NCBI RefSeq assembly: GCF_040786275.1
Contig: NZ_JBFMVT010000002.1
Span: 2,728,001 to 2,792,000, forward strand
Source: Buttiauxella gaviniae
GTDB taxonomy: Bacteria; Pseudomonadota; Gammaproteobacteria; Enterobacterales; Enterobacteriaceae
Length of the DNA stretch: 64,000 nt
Reading direction: 5' to 3'
In this document: one piece after another, positions 8,090-17,757 of the stretch
How positions within the stretch are numbered: the first letter of the stretch is position 1
Layout: each line of letters begins with the position of its first letter
Notes under the pieces: generated by a model
Databases searched by the model: none
What the model was told of the DNA's origin: nothing
What the model saw: the letters and a program-made list of their open reading frames with translations, nothing else
Position numbers and translations under genes: made by a program

Positions 8090-9483
8090 GCACTTCCCCC
8101 GCTACGCGGTGCACGTTTACGTGGGCGGCGATGACGACGGCGTACCGCAGGCTCATCACCTAAATCATCCAGCATCCCTTTCTGTGCCGGTGGCGCGGCC
8201 ACCTGGAACTCGCCCCACCATTTGGTCAGACGCAGCAATTCCTGGTTGTTTTCCACTTCAGCACGCAGGGCCAGCAGATCGTAAGCCGCACGGAATTTAG
8301 GATGCTCCATCAGCTTCCACGCGCGTTTGCCCTGGCGGCGAGACAGACGAAGCTGTAAGCCCCAGATGTCACGAACCAGCGTCGTAATACGTTTTGGAAT
8401 CGCCAGCGCACGGCAGGCTTCATCCAGCACTTCGTTCATCGCCAGCGCGAAGGCGTCCATGTAGGCAAGGCCGCTTTCCTGGGTCAGTTTCTGTGCCATC
8501 TCCAGTTGCGGGTACCAGAACATGGCGGAGAACAAGAAGGCGGGATTAACTCGCATATCGTTTTGAATGCGGTTATCGGTATTCTTCAGCACCTGAGCGA
8601 TGATGCGCTCCATTGGGCTGTCACCCTGCTCGGTAAAGTAGCGGGTGATGGTCGGGAATAACGGCTGGAACAGCTGGTATTCACGCAGTAATTCATACGT
8701 GGTGTAACCGTTGCCCGCTTGCAGAAGCTTCAGGGACTCTTCAAACAAACGTGCAGGGGGCACGTCGTTAATCAAGGTGGCTAAACGCGGAATCGGTTCG
8801 CCGGTTTCCGGGCTAATCGTCATATCCAGCTTGGCGGCGAAGCGCACCGCGCGCAGCATGCGCACCGGGTCTTCACGGTAGCGCGTTTCAGGATCGCCAA
8901 TTAAGCGGATAACGCCATTGCGTAAGTCACGCAGGCCGCCGACATAATCGCGAACCGAGAAATCAGCCACGCTGTAATAGAGGCTATTGATGGTGAAGTC
9001 GCGGCGCTGAGCATCTTCTTCGATGGAACCAAAGATGTTGTCGCGCAGCAGCATGCCGTTCTGGCCTGTTTGAGAGGTCTGTTTATCAGACTTCTGCTCT
9101 TCGTGGTGACCACGGAAAGTGGCGACTTCAATGATTTCCGGCCCAAACATGACGTGAGCCAGACGGAAGCGGCGGCCTACCAGGCGGCAGTTGCGGAACA
9201 GTTTACGCACCTGATCCGGCGTGGCGCTGGTGGTGACATCAAAGTCTTTCGGCTGTTTGCCAAGCAACAGGTCACGGACACCGCCACCCACGAGGTAAGC
9301 CTCGTAGCCTGCTTTATTCAGACGATAGAGCACCTTGAGGGCATTTTCACTGATATCTTTGCGGGACAGAGCGTGCTGATCACGCGGAATTACCGTGATT
9401 TGCGGGAGATCTTCATTCTCCTCGGCCACGACGTCATCGCGGTTAAGCACCTTGCGGCAAAAATTAGCGACTCGGGTAAAAAT
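8086..9483 (-). CDS. pcnB: poly(A) polymerase I, AUU start codon
   Basis: PcnB adds poly(A) tails to RNA 3' ends and so speeds decay and controls ColE1-type plasmid copy number. Choosing the ATT at 9483 gives 465 aa beginning (M)[10 protein letters not shown], the same length and N-terminus as E. coli, whose pcnB is known to use the inefficient AUU start. GAGGTG lies a few bases upstream. An in-frame TTG at 9504 would add seven residues with no family support. The nucleotidyltransferase motif GGGVRD (66-71) and catalytic Asp80/Asp82 (KDFDVTT) are intact. The tail is very basic ([10 protein letters not shown]). It overlaps folK. Confidence 0.95.
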   Translation of the reverse strand: MFTRVANFCRKVLNRDDVVAEENEDLPQITVIPRDQHALSRKDISENALKVLYRLNKAGYEAYLVGGGVRDLLLGKQPKDFDVTTSATPDQVRKLFRNCRLVGRRFRLAHVMFGPEIIEVATFRGHHEEQKSDKQTSQTGQNGMLLRDNIFGSIEEDAQRRDFTINSLYYSVADFSVRDYVGGLRDLRNGVIRLIGDPETRYREDPVRMLRAVRFAAKLDMTISPETGEPIPRLATLINDVPPARLFEESLKLLQAGNGYTTYELLREYQLFQPLFPTITRYFTEQGDSPMERIIAQVLKNTDNRIQNDMRVNPAFLFSAMFWYPQLEMAQKLTQESGLAYMDAFALAMNEVLDEACRALAIPKRITTLVRDIWGLQLRLSRRQGKRAWKLMEHPKFRAAYDLLALRAEVENNQELLRLTKWWGEFQVAAPPAQKGMLDDLGDEPAVRRRHRRPRKRAPRSGGSA

Positions 9484-9568
9484 AGTACACCTCGGCAGTG
9501 TCAATCATAGGGACAAAAAAAACAGCGGCTAATCATAGCTCAGTGTGTGGCATTTGAGAATCTCGTAT

Positions 9569-10435
9569 TCACGACGACTCTGGAACAACAGCCTCCAATG
9601 ACCAGGTTTGCACCGCCTGGCTGAGTAGCTCACTGAGCGTCAAATCTTGCCAGTGGGCTATTTCTGGCTGATTCAAAAATGCCAGCGCGGCATGAATCAC
9701 TGGGCGTGGATCGCCTTGCGGTAGGGCTGGCGCATGATTCTGCTTAGATAACTTGGCACCCTTTTCATTTAGCACCAACGGCAAATGCACATAATCCGGC
9801 ACCGTCCAGCCAAACTGTTGATACAACGAAATTTGCCGAACGGTTGGCTCAATTAAATCTGCCCCACGCACAATTTCGCTCACGCCCTGGAAGTTATCGT
9901 CCACGACTACAGCAAGATTATAGGCAAATAACCCATCACGGCGGTGAATGATAAAATCTTCACGGGCCAGTTGTTCGTCGGCGATTAAGGTTCCGTGCAG
10001 CTTATCTTCAAAACGTAATACCGGATGGTGTTGCACAAACCGCAATGCGGCATTTTCAGGGCCGTGGTTTAAGGTGCGGCAATGCCCATCATAGAAACCG
10101 CCAATTTGTTGGATGCGGCTGCGGGTACAGGTGCAGTAATAACTCAGGCCTTGCTGCTGCAAAAATGCGAGGGCTTCACGGTAGGCTTCATGCCGCTGGG
10201 ACTGCCATAAAACATCGCCATCCCAATGTAATCCATAATGATCTAACTGCTGCAATATCGTGGTCGCCGCGCCCGGCACTTCACGTGGGGGGTCGATATC
10301 TTCAATACGAACCAGCCAGCGCCCTTGTTGCGAGCGAGCCTGCAGGTAGCTGCCGAGGGCGGCAATAAGCGAACCAAAATGGAGTTCACCCGAAGGCGAG
10401 GGGGCAAAGCGCCCAATGTAGTGAGGAGCAGTCAT
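9569..10435 (-). CDS. gluQ: glutamyl-Q tRNA(Asp) synthetase
   Basis: This truncated GluRS paralog (288 aa, no anticodon-binding domain) attaches glutamate to queuosine-34 of tRNA-Asp. The HIGH-like motif is in [12 protein letters not shown] (12-23) and the KMSKS-like motif in KGAKLSKQN. The zinc-binding cysteines are in the CTC...C cluster of the CP1 region. It follows dksA by 80 bp with a terminator-like hairpin between them, the same arrangement as in E. coli, where gluQ is reached by read-through. Confidence 0.95.
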   Translation of the reverse strand: MTAPHYIGRFAPSPSGELHFGSLIAALGSYLQARSQQGRWLVRIEDIDPPREVPGAATTILQQLDHYGLHWDGDVLWQSQRHEAYREALAFLQQQGLSYYCTCTRSRIQQIGGFYDGHCRTLNHGPENAALRFVQHHPVLRFEDKLHGTLIADEQLAREDFIIHRRDGLFAYNLAVVVDDNFQGVSEIVRGADLIEPTVRQISLYQQFGWTVPDYVHLPLVLNEKGAKLSKQNHAPALPQGDPRPVIHAALAFLNQPEIAHWQDLTLSELLSQAVQTWSLEAVVPESS

Positions 10436-10461
10436 TGTTCCGGGAGTTTCTGGAAGTCAGA

Positions 10462-10492
10462 AATGAATAAGGCGGGAGAGACTCCCGCCTTT
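10462..10492 (-). terminator. hairpin terminator after dksA
   Basis: GGCGGGAG (10471-10478) and CTCCCGCC (10482-10489) form a strong stem with a 3-nt loop. On the minus strand it is followed by the weak U-run TTATTCATTT. It probably gives partial termination ahead of gluQ. Confidence 0.65.
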
Positions 10493-10515
10493 AAAAGTGA
10501 TGACATCGCGAGCCG

Positions 10516-10971
10516 TTAGCCGGCCATCTGTTTTTCGCGAATTTCTGCCAACGTTTTACAGTCAATGCACAAATCAGCTGTCGGGCGAGCTTCGAGACGG
10601 CGAATGCCGATTTCAACGCCACAAGATTCGCAGAAACCGAAATCTTCGTCTTCTACCTTCTTGAGGGTTTTCTCGATCTTCTTGATCAGTTTACGTTCCC
10701 TGTCACGGTTACGCAGTTCGAGGCTGAACTCTTCTTCCTGGGCTGCACGGTCTACCGGGTCCGGGAAGTTTGCTGCTTCATCCTGCATATGCGTTACCGT
10801 GCGATCAACTTCATCCATAAGTTGGCTACGCCAGGCTTCAAGAATACGCTTGAAGTGCGACAGCTGGGCTTCGTTCATATACTCTTCGCCCGTTTTCTCC
10901 TGATATGGCTCCACCCCAGCGATGGCGAGGATACTCAGGGACGATGTTTTACGCTTTTGCCCTTCTTGCAT
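10516..10971 (-). CDS. dksA: RNA polymerase-binding transcription factor DksA
   Basis: DksA enters the RNA polymerase secondary channel and works with ppGpp at rRNA and amino acid promoters. Start ATG 10971 (MQEGQKRKT) gives 151 aa, the E. coli length; AAGGAG lies 7 nt upstream, so the upstream in-frame ATG is rejected. The coiled-coil tip carries Asp71, Asp74 and Ala76 (FPDPVDRAA). The zinc finger CESC...CIDC is complete near the C-terminus. It lies 188 bp downstream of sfsA. The rpsB promoter in this window has the GC-rich discriminator expected of its targets. Confidence 0.97.
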   Translation of the reverse strand: MQEGQKRKTSSLSILAIAGVEPYQEKTGEEYMNEAQLSHFKRILEAWRSQLMDEVDRTVTHMQDEAANFPDPVDRAAQEEEFSLELRNRDRERKLIKKIEKTLKKVEDEDFGFCESCGVEIGIRRLEARPTADLCIDCKTLAEIREKQMAG

Positions 10972-11159
10972 GTTGTTTCTCCTTAACACGCACTATCGGT
11001 CCCCTGGTCGGGGGAAAATCAGGCCGCTATAAATAGCAGATGCTTTTCAGGATGGCAATTATATAAATTCCTCTCTTGACAAGCCTGTGAAGAAAAGCGT
11101 ATTTACGCGAGCCGCCAGCACACAAAACACTCAAACGTTAACTGCTCTTTATTAAGAAA

Positions 11160-11864
11160 TTATAAACAGACAGGCAACGGCGAAGTTAGAGTGAGCCCTG
11201 CGGCAGAAAGTTCGGCCTTATAAGCAATAATTTCTACTCCGCACTGTTGCGCCTCACATAGCAATTGCGCGTACTTCGCGTCGATGTGGCGTGCGGGGGA
11301 AACCTGAGTGATTGCAGAATGCAAGACTGCAAACAGCAGCACAGCACGTTCGCCCTGCAAAACCACGTTCATCAACTCCCTCAGATGCTTCTGCCCTCGA
11401 AGGCTTACGGCATCCGGGAAATACCCACATCCTTGTTGTGATAACGTGACTGATTTCACTTCAATATAGCAGTTAACCTTGCAATCTGCCTGTAACATAA
11501 AGTCGATGCGGCTGCGTTCTGCGCCGTATTTTACTTCGCTTAAAATAGTGTTATAGCCGCTTAATTCTGGAAAGAGATTTTCCCTAAGACCTTCCTTAAC
11601 CACGTTATTTGCCTGAAGAGTATTCACACAAATAAAATCGCCATTTTGTGTTTCAGTTAATTCCCAGGTATGAGCATATTTGCGCTTTTGATTTGCTGAT
11701 GTGGAATACCAGACGGTATCGCCCGGCGTGGCACAGCCGGTCATCGCGCCGGTGTTAGGGCAGTGGAGCGTCAACTCCTCTCCGGAAGGCGTAACCACAT
11801 CGGCCAGAAAGCGTTTGTAGCGTTTGATAAGCGTGGCCTGCTGTAGCTGCGGGTGAAATTCCAT
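11160..11864 (-). CDS. sfsA: sugar fermentation stimulation protein A
   Basis: SfsA (234 aa, E. coli length) has an N-terminal OB-like fold that binds DNA nonspecifically and a nuclease-like C-terminal domain. Its cellular role is unclear; overexpression stimulates maltose metabolism. Recognisable segments are [17 protein letters not shown] and [16 protein letters not shown]. The ATG directly abuts the thpR stop codon, so the genes form an operon leading towards dksA. Confidence 0.93.
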   Translation of the reverse strand: MEFHPQLQQATLIKRYKRFLADVVTPSGEELTLHCPNTGAMTGCATPGDTVWYSTSANQKRKYAHTWELTETQNGDFICVNTLQANNVVKEGLRENLFPELSGYNTILSEVKYGAERSRIDFMLQADCKVNCYIEVKSVTLSQQGCGYFPDAVSLRGQKHLRELMNVVLQGERAVLLFAVLHSAITQVSPARHIDAKYAQLLCEAQQCGVEIIAYKAELSAAGLTLTSPLPVCL

Positions 11865-12404
11865 TTACTCTTCCTTATTACTTAATGACCAGCGTTGCAG
11901 TTCCAGGTAACGCGTGCGCCCTTGTTTATATACGGATTCATACAAAGCAAACTCTTCAACTTTGAATTGCCAGCGAAAATTGGGCGGCGGAATGGCAACC
12001 GCGCGCGAAGTGTTGCGGTACAGCGTGATATGTGGATGAAACGGCTGCGGACTCTGGTAACAACCGCTGCGGGCCGCCTGGGCGCGTAGCATATTCGCTA
12101 GCTGAATCAGGCCCAGGGGCGCATGGCGTGGGCCAATCCACACGACGTTTGAGCGCAACCACTGCCCGGCATCATCAATCGTCAGCGTAAAACCGTTCTG
12201 GCGGATCCTTCCGGCTAACTGGCTGAGGGCTTTTTGTTTTTCCGCGCTGATGTCGCCCAAAAAGGCCAGCGTCAGATGCAGGTTCGCGGCCGCAACCGGG
12301 CGCCCGGTGTCCTCCGGAAACTGTGTGGCGCGCCACTGAATAATCTGTTTTTGTACCTGCGCGGGCAATTCGAGGGCAAAAAACAGGCGGCGAGTTTCAG
12401 CCAT
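11865..12404 (-). CDS. thpR: RNA 2',3'-cyclic phosphodiesterase (2H family, LigT)
   Basis: The 179 aa product belongs to the 2H phosphoesterase family, which opens 2',3'-cyclic phosphates and in vitro catalyses reversible 2'-5' RNA ligation. Both HxTx motifs are present: HLT at residues 43-45 (NLHLTLAFLG) and HIT in PHITLYRN. It is the first gene of thpR-sfsA and is divergent from hrpB, leaving 75 bp for both promoters. Confidence 0.94.
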   Translation of the reverse strand: MAETRRLFFALELPAQVQKQIIQWRATQFPEDTGRPVAAANLHLTLAFLGDISAEKQKALSQLAGRIRQNGFTLTIDDAGQWLRSNVVWIGPRHAPLGLIQLANMLRAQAARSGCYQSPQPFHPHITLYRNTSRAVAIPPPNFRWQFKVEEFALYESVYKQGRTRYLELQRWSLSNKEE

Positions 12405-12479
12405 GGTCGGGTCTCTCGGTTATAGATTCACGTGATGCTACACTAGCGAACTTTGCATAATACCTTTTTGGAGCCGTTC

Positions 12480-14912
12480 GTGCCGTCATTACCGGTCGCC
12501 GCAGTGCTACCCGATATTCTCAACGCCTTGCAAAATGCCCCGCAGGTTTTACTGAGCGCGCCAACCGGTGCGGGTAAATCGACCTGGCTGCCGCTACAGA
12601 TTTTACAGCAGGCAAACTTAGGCGGCCGTATTCTGCTGCTGGAGCCGCGTCGCCTGGCGGCACGCAACGTTGCGCAGCGCCTCGCAGAATTACTCGGTGA
12701 AAAGCCGGGTGAAACGGTCGGTTACCGGATGCGGGCGGAAACCTGTGTCGGGCCAAAAACGCAGTTGGAAGTGGTGACCGAAGGGATTCTGACGCGCATG
12801 ATTCAGCACGACCCTGAGCTTTCAGGCGTGGCGCTGGTGATCCTTGATGAATTCCATGAACGTAGCCTGCAGGCCGATTTGGCGCTGGCTTTGCTGCTCG
12901 ATGTGCAGCAGGGTCTACGGGAAGATCTGAAATTACTGATTATGTCGGCAACCCTTGATAATTCACGGCTTCAGCAGTGTTTGCCTGACGCACCGGTGAT
13001 CAGCTCGCAAGGGCGAGCGTTCCCCGTCGAGCGCCGTTACAGTCCGCTTTCCACCCATCAACGTTTTGATGAAGCCGTGGCGATTGCGGTGGCGAACTTG
13101 CTGCGCGAAGAGTCCGGCTCGCTGCTGCTGTTTTTGCCAGGCGTAGGGGAAATTCAGCGCGTTCAGCAGCAACTGCAAGAACGTGTTGCCAACGATGTGC
13201 AGCTTTGCCCGCTATACGGTGCGCTGCCTTTAAGCGAACAGCGTAAGGCGATTCTTCCGGCGGAGAAGGGGATGCGCAAAGTCGTGCTGGCGACCAATAT
13301 CGCCGAAACCAGTTTGACTATCGAGGGCATCCGCCTGGTCGTTGATTGTGCTCAGGAACGTGTCGCCCGCTTTGATGTTCGTACCGGATTAACGCGGCTT
13401 ATTACGCAAAGAATTAGCCAGGCGTCGATGATTCAACGGGCGGGGCGTGCCGGGCGTCTGGAGCCCGGTATCTGTTTGCATTTAACCAGCGCCGAACAGG
13501 CAGAACGCGCGAGTGCGCAAAGCGAGCCAGAAATATTGCAAAGCGATCTCGCGGGTTTGCTGCTCGATTTACGGCAATGGGGCTGCCAGGATCCGCATCA
13601 GCTTACCTGGCTTGATGCGCCGCCCGCCGTAAATCTCGCCGCTGCAAGCGCTTTGTTACGCCAGCTCAATGCGTTAGATGAGCAAAACCGGCTAACGGCT
13701 GTTGGTCAGAAAATGGCGAATCTGGGGAACGAACCGCGTTTTGCCGCGCTGTTAGTGAATGCTAAAACTGCTGACGAACAGGCAACGGCGGCGCGGCTTG
13801 TCGCCATTCTTGAAGAGCCGCCGCGCGGCCAGGATAGCGATTTACGAAACGCGTTTAGCCGTCGTCAGGATAACTGGCAGCAGCGTAGTGCCCAATTGTT
13901 GAAACGGCTCAATAGCCGCGGTGGCGAAGTGGATTTTTCGCTTGTCGCACCGCTGCTGGCGCATGCTTTCCCCGATCGTATTGCCCGGCGCAGAGGGCAG
14001 GATGGCCGGTATCAACTCGCCAACGGGATGGGGGCGATGCTCAACCAGGACGACCCGCTAACCCGTTACGAATGGTTATTAGCGCCTTTATTATTGCAGG
14101 GCAGTAACACGCCGGATGCGCGTATTTTGCAGGCGATTCCTCTGGAAATTGACGTCCTGACGGCGCAGTGCCCTGCATTGTTGACCCAGAGCGATTCCGT
14201 GGAATGGGATGAAACCCAGGGCACGCTAAAAGCATTTCGCCGCGTGCAGATTGGCAAACTGGTGTTAAAAGTCCAGCCGCTGGCAAAACCTTCAGAAGAC
14301 GAGCTGCATCAGGCGATGCTCAACGGCATTCGCGAGAAAGGTCTGACTGTGTTGAACTGGTCTGCGCAGGCGCAGCAGTTGCGTCTTCGCCTGGCCTGCG
14401 CGGCAAAATGGCTGCCGGAGCTTGCCTGGCCTGATGTTTCAGACGACGCTTTGTTGCGCGACTTAGACAACTGGTTATTACCCGAGCTGCATGGTGTACA
14501 CTCCCTGCGCGCCCTTAAAAACATAGATGTCACACGCGCGTTACAGAACCTGCTCGACTGGAACGCACGTGTTCGTCTGGATAGTGCGCTGCCAACTCAT
14601 TACACTGTGCCGACCGGGAGCCAGATAGCCATTCGCTATGATGATGAAAACCCGCCAGTTCTTGCTGTTCGTATGCAGGAAATGTTTGGTGAGGCACAAA
14701 CGCCCGTCATCGCCGAAGGCCGAATGCCATTGGTTCTGGAGCTGCTCTCCCCGGCACATCGCCCTTTACAGATAACACGTGATTTAACCGCTTTCTGGAA
14801 TGGTGCGTATCGGGAAGTGCAAAAAGAGATGAAAGGACGTTATCCCAAACACGTCTGGCCGGATTCGCCAGCAGATGCGCTGCCCACGCGGCGAACTAAA
14901 AAGTACCAATAA
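12480..14912 (+). CDS. hrpB: ATP-dependent RNA helicase HrpB
   Basis: This is a DEAH-box helicase of unknown cellular role. I choose GTG 12480 (MPSLPVAAVL): GGAG lies 8 nt upstream and the 810 aa length matches E. coli (809). A TTG at 12453 would add nine unsupported residues. Walker A is SAPTGAGKST (26-35), motif II is DEFH, and motif III is SATL. The helicase C motifs TNIAETSLTIEG and QRAGRAGR follow. The C-terminal HrpB domain ends in KGRYPKHVWPDSP. It is followed after 81 bp by mrcB. Confidence 0.94.
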   Translation: MPSLPVAAVLPDILNALQNAPQVLLSAPTGAGKSTWLPLQILQQANLGGRILLLEPRRLAARNVAQRLAELLGEKPGETVGYRMRAETCVGPKTQLEVVTEGILTRMIQHDPELSGVALVILDEFHERSLQADLALALLLDVQQGLREDLKLLIMSATLDNSRLQQCLPDAPVISSQGRAFPVERRYSPLSTHQRFDEAVAIAVANLLREESGSLLLFLPGVGEIQRVQQQLQERVANDVQLCPLYGALPLSEQRKAILPAEKGMRKVVLATNIAETSLTIEGIRLVVDCAQERVARFDVRTGLTRLITQRISQASMIQRAGRAGRLEPGICLHLTSAEQAERASAQSEPEILQSDLAGLLLDLRQWGCQDPHQLTWLDAPPAVNLAAASALLRQLNALDEQNRLTAVGQKMANLGNEPRFAALLVNAKTADEQATAARLVAILEEPPRGQDSDLRNAFSRRQDNWQQRSAQLLKRLNSRGGEVDFSLVAPLLAHAFPDRIARRRGQDGRYQLANGMGAMLNQDDPLTRYEWLLAPLLLQGSNTPDARILQAIPLEIDVLTAQCPALLTQSDSVEWDETQGTLKAFRRVQIGKLVLKVQPLAKPSEDELHQAMLNGIREKGLTVLNWSAQAQQLRLRLACAAKWLPELAWPDVSDDALLRDLDNWLLPELHGVHSLRALKNIDVTRALQNLLDWNARVRLDSALPTHYTVPTGSQIAIRYDDENPPVLAVRMQEMFGEAQTPVIAEGRMPLVLELLSPAHRPLQITRDLTAFWNGAYREVQKEMKGRYPKHVWPDSPADALPTRRTKKYQ

Positions 14913-14926
14913 CTTTGAGAGATTTC

Positions 14927-14951
14927 TTGTTCTGCTCACTAAGCAGGACAA
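14927..14951 (+). other. 10-bp hairpin in the hrpB-mrcB gap
   Basis: TTGTTCTGCT (14927-14936) pairs with AGCAGGACAA (14942-14951), with one G-U pair and a 5-nt loop. No T-tract follows, so it is not a normal terminator. It lies 42 nt before the mrcB ATG and could stabilise or modulate mrcB mRNA. Confidence 0.5.
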
Positions 14952-14993
14952 AGGAGAATCAGGCCGTGCGCCTTATTTTTGGTGGAGAAAGCA

Positions 14994-17546
14994 ATGGCGG
15001 GGAATGACCGCGAACCAATTGGCCGTAAAGGAAAACCTTCACGTCCTGTAAAAGAGAAAGTAAGCCGCCGTCGTGTCCGGGATGAGGAGTACGACGAGGA
15101 TTACGATGATGATTATGATGACGAGGAGCCGATGCCGCCACGTACGCCACGTAAAGGAAAAGGCAGTGGTAACGGCCGTCCGCCGCGTAAAAAACGCCGC
15201 TGGTTCTGGTTCCTGGTAAAACTGTTTGTCATTTTTGTGGTGCTGTTTGTGATTTACGGCGTCTATCTGGACCAGAAAATCCGCACCCGCATTGATGGCA
15301 AAGTCTGGCAGTTACCCGCGGCCGTGTATGGCCGAATGGTGAACCTTGAGCCAGACATGCCGTACAGCAAAAAAGAGATGGTTAACCTTCTGGAAGCCAC
15401 TCAGTATCGTCAGGTCACGAAGATGACGCGTCCTGGTGAGTTTACGGTGCAGGGCAACAGCATCGAAATGATCCGCCGTCCGTTTGATTTCCCTGACAGT
15501 AAAGAAGGGCAGATCCGCGCACGTCTGATTTTTGATGGCGATCATCTGGAATCCATCCAGAACATGGATAACAACCGCAGCTTCGGTTTCTTCCGTCTGG
15601 ATCCGCGCCTGATAACTATGTTGTCATCGCCAAATGGTGAACAGCGCCTGTTTGTGCCGCGTACCGGTTTCCCGGATCTGCTGGTCGATACGCTAATCGC
15701 GACCGAAGACCGTCATTTCTATGAGCATGATGGGATTAGTTTCTTCTCCATTGGCCGTGCGGTGCTGGCAAACTTGACTGCCGGTCGCACCGTACAAGGC
15801 GCAAGTACGCTGACGCAGCAGCTGGTGAAAAACCTGTTCTTGTCCAGCCAGCGTACCTACTGGCGTAAAGCGAACGAAGCGTACATGGCGCTGATCATGG
15901 ACGCGCGTTACGGTAAAGATCGCATCCTTGAGCTGTATCTGAACGAGGTCTATCTCGGCCAGAGCGGGGATAACGAAATTCGCGGTTTCCCGCTGGCGAG
16001 CCTTTATTACTTTGGCCGCCCGGTGGAAGAGCTGAGCCTCGACCAGCAAGCCTTGCTGGTGGGTATGGTGAAAGGCGCGTCGATCTACAACCCGTGGCGT
16101 AATCCGAAGCTGGCGCTGGAGCGTCGTAACCTGGTGTTGCGCCTGCTGCAAGAGCAGAAGGTGATCGACCAGGAGCTTTACGACATGCTGAGCGCGCGTC
16201 CGTTAGGCGTGCAACCGCGTGGTGGGGTGATTTCGCCGCAGCCTGCATTTATGCAGATGGTGCGTAACGAACTTCAGACCAAACTTGGCGATAAAGTTAA
16301 AGACCTCTCCGGCGTTAAGATTTTCACCACCTTTGATTCCGTTTCTCAGGATGCGGCAGAAAAAGCGGTGAGCGAAGGTGTTCCGGTTCTGCGCGCCTCG
16401 CGTAAGCTGAAAGATCTTGAAGCGGCAATGGTCATTGTTGACCGTTCAACCGGTGAAGTTCGTGCGATGGTTGGCGGTGCAGAGACGCAGTTTGCTGGCT
16501 TTAACCGTGCGATGCAGGCGCGTCGTTCTATTGGTTCTCTGGCAAAACCTGCGACCTATCTGACGGCATTAAGCCAGCCGGATGCTTATCGCCTGAATAC
16601 CTGGATTGCCGATGCGCCAATCGCGCTCAAGCAGCCGAATGGTCAGGTTTGGTCCCCGCAAAACGATGATCGTCGCTATAGCGGTCAGGTGATGTTGGTG
16701 GATGCGCTGACCCGTTCGATGAACGTGCCAACCGTTAATTTGGGTATGGCGCTCGGCTTGCCTGCGGTAACGGACACCTGGATTAAACTTGGCGTGCCGA
16801 AAGAGCAGTTGCATCCGGTTCCGGCAATGTTACTGGGTGCGCTCAACCTGACGCCAATTGAGGTCGCGCAGGCGTTCCAGACTATCGCCAGCGGCGGTAA
16901 TCGCGCAACGCTATCGGCCTTACGTTCGGTGATTGCGGAAGACGGTACCGTTCTGTATCAAAGTTTCCCGCAGGCTGAACAGGCCGTGCCACCACAGGCG
17001 GCCTACATGACGCTCTTTACCATGCAGCAGGTTATCGCTCGCGGTACCGGGCGTGCGCTGGGAGGCAAATACCCGAATCTGCATCTGGCAGGTAAAACGG
17101 GTACCACCAACGATAATGTCGATACCTGGTTTGCCGGGATTGATGGCAAAGAAGTTGCCATTACCTGGGTTGGGCGCGACAACAACCAGCCGACGAAATT
17201 GTATGGTGCGAGCGGGGCGATGTCGCTCTACCAGCGCTACCTGGCTAACCAGACGCCAATTCCACTGGTGCTCAATCCACCGGAAGATATCGTGGATATG
17301 GGCGTTGATAGCGCGGGTTACTTCCAGTGTGGCGGCGGTGGCGATCGCGTGCTGCCGGTGTGGACGACGAATCCAGATGGATTGTGCCAGCAAAGCCAGC
17401 AGGCCGAGCAGAATAACAATCCGTTTAGTCAGTCACAGCAGCCGCAAACTCAGCAGCCTCAACAGCAGCAGCAACCGCAACAGCAGCAGCCAGAGCAAAG
17501 TGATGGCGTTGCCGGTTGGATTAAAGACATGTTCGGCAGTAAATAA
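14994..17546 (+). CDS. mrcB: penicillin-binding protein 1B
   Basis: PBP1B is a bifunctional inner-membrane enzyme that polymerises and crosslinks peptidoglycan. Start ATG 14994 ([10 protein letters not shown]) gives 850 aa (E. coli 844); GGAGA lies upstream. A cytoplasmic acidic tract (residues about 30-45) precedes the single membrane helix (about 68-88). A UB2H domain (LpoB contact) follows, then the GT51 transglycosylase ([12 protein letters not shown]) and the transpeptidase with SLAK, SMN and KTGT boxes. Met47 may start a short isoform like E. coli PBP1B-gamma. The C-terminal tail is a Gln/Pro-rich linker before the conserved [14 protein letters not shown]. Confidence 0.97.
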   Translation: MAGNDREPIGRKGKPSRPVKEKVSRRRVRDEEYDEDYDDDYDDEEPMPPRTPRKGKGSGNGRPPRKKRRWFWFLVKLFVIFVVLFVIYGVYLDQKIRTRIDGKVWQLPAAVYGRMVNLEPDMPYSKKEMVNLLEATQYRQVTKMTRPGEFTVQGNSIEMIRRPFDFPDSKEGQIRARLIFDGDHLESIQNMDNNRSFGFFRLDPRLITMLSSPNGEQRLFVPRTGFPDLLVDTLIATEDRHFYEHDGISFFSIGRAVLANLTAGRTVQGASTLTQQLVKNLFLSSQRTYWRKANEAYMALIMDARYGKDRILELYLNEVYLGQSGDNEIRGFPLASLYYFGRPVEELSLDQQALLVGMVKGASIYNPWRNPKLALERRNLVLRLLQEQKVIDQELYDMLSARPLGVQPRGGVISPQPAFMQMVRNELQTKLGDKVKDLSGVKIFTTFDSVSQDAAEKAVSEGVPVLRASRKLKDLEAAMVIVDRSTGEVRAMVGGAETQFAGFNRAMQARRSIGSLAKPATYLTALSQPDAYRLNTWIADAPIALKQPNGQVWSPQNDDRRYSGQVMLVDALTRSMNVPTVNLGMALGLPAVTDTWIKLGVPKEQLHPVPAMLLGALNLTPIEVAQAFQTIASGGNRATLSALRSVIAEDGTVLYQSFPQAEQAVPPQAAYMTLFTMQQVIARGTGRALGGKYPNLHLAGKTGTTNDNVDTWFAGIDGKEVAITWVGRDNNQPTKLYGASGAMSLYQRYLANQTPIPLVLNPPEDIVDMGVDSAGYFQCGGGGDRVLPVWTTNPDGLCQQSQQAEQNNNPFSQSQQPQTQQPQQQQQPQQQQPEQSDGVAGWIKDMFGSK

Positions 17547-17564
17547 TCCTCGCTGTTTTCTGAC

Positions 17565-17599
17565 AAAGCCTCCGTTTGTAACGGGGGCTTTTCTTTTTT
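17565..17599 (+). terminator. mrcB terminator
   Basis: AAAGCCTCCGTT and AACGGGGGCTTT form a stem with a short loop and one G-T pair, followed by a T-rich run (TTCTTTTTT). Confidence 0.75.
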
Positions 17600-17664
17600 G
17601 TTAAATCCCTGCATTTACTCTGGTTAATTATTATTCCCTCAGTCTTTGAAGGGATGTGATCCAC

Positions 17665-17694
17665 TTGCTATGGGCTTTCCGTTTCGTCTATTAT
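17665..17694 (+). promoter_or_regulatory. fhuA promoter
   Basis: TTGCTA (17665-17670), an 18 bp spacer and TATTAT (17689-17694) give a sigma-70 promoter. Its start point near 17701 is covered by the Fur box. Confidence 0.5.
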
Positions 17695-17702
17695 TCTGCG
17701 GG

Positions 17703-17721
17703 CATAATAATAATTATCGTT
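17703..17721 (+). promoter_or_regulatory. Fur box upstream of fhuA
   Basis: Thirteen of 19 bases match the Fur consensus GATAATGATAATCATTATC (CATAATAATAATTATCGTT). It sits at and just after the likely transcription start, a position from which Fe2+-Fur blocks initiation. E. coli fhuA is controlled the same way. Confidence 0.65.
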
Positions 17722-17757
17722 TACGTTATCATTCGTCACTTCATCAGAGAAATCAAA

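Noticed and set aside
17656-17757. N-terminal extension of FhuA from an upstream start
   Set aside because: It covers the promoter and Fur box, and the signal peptide begins properly at 17758.
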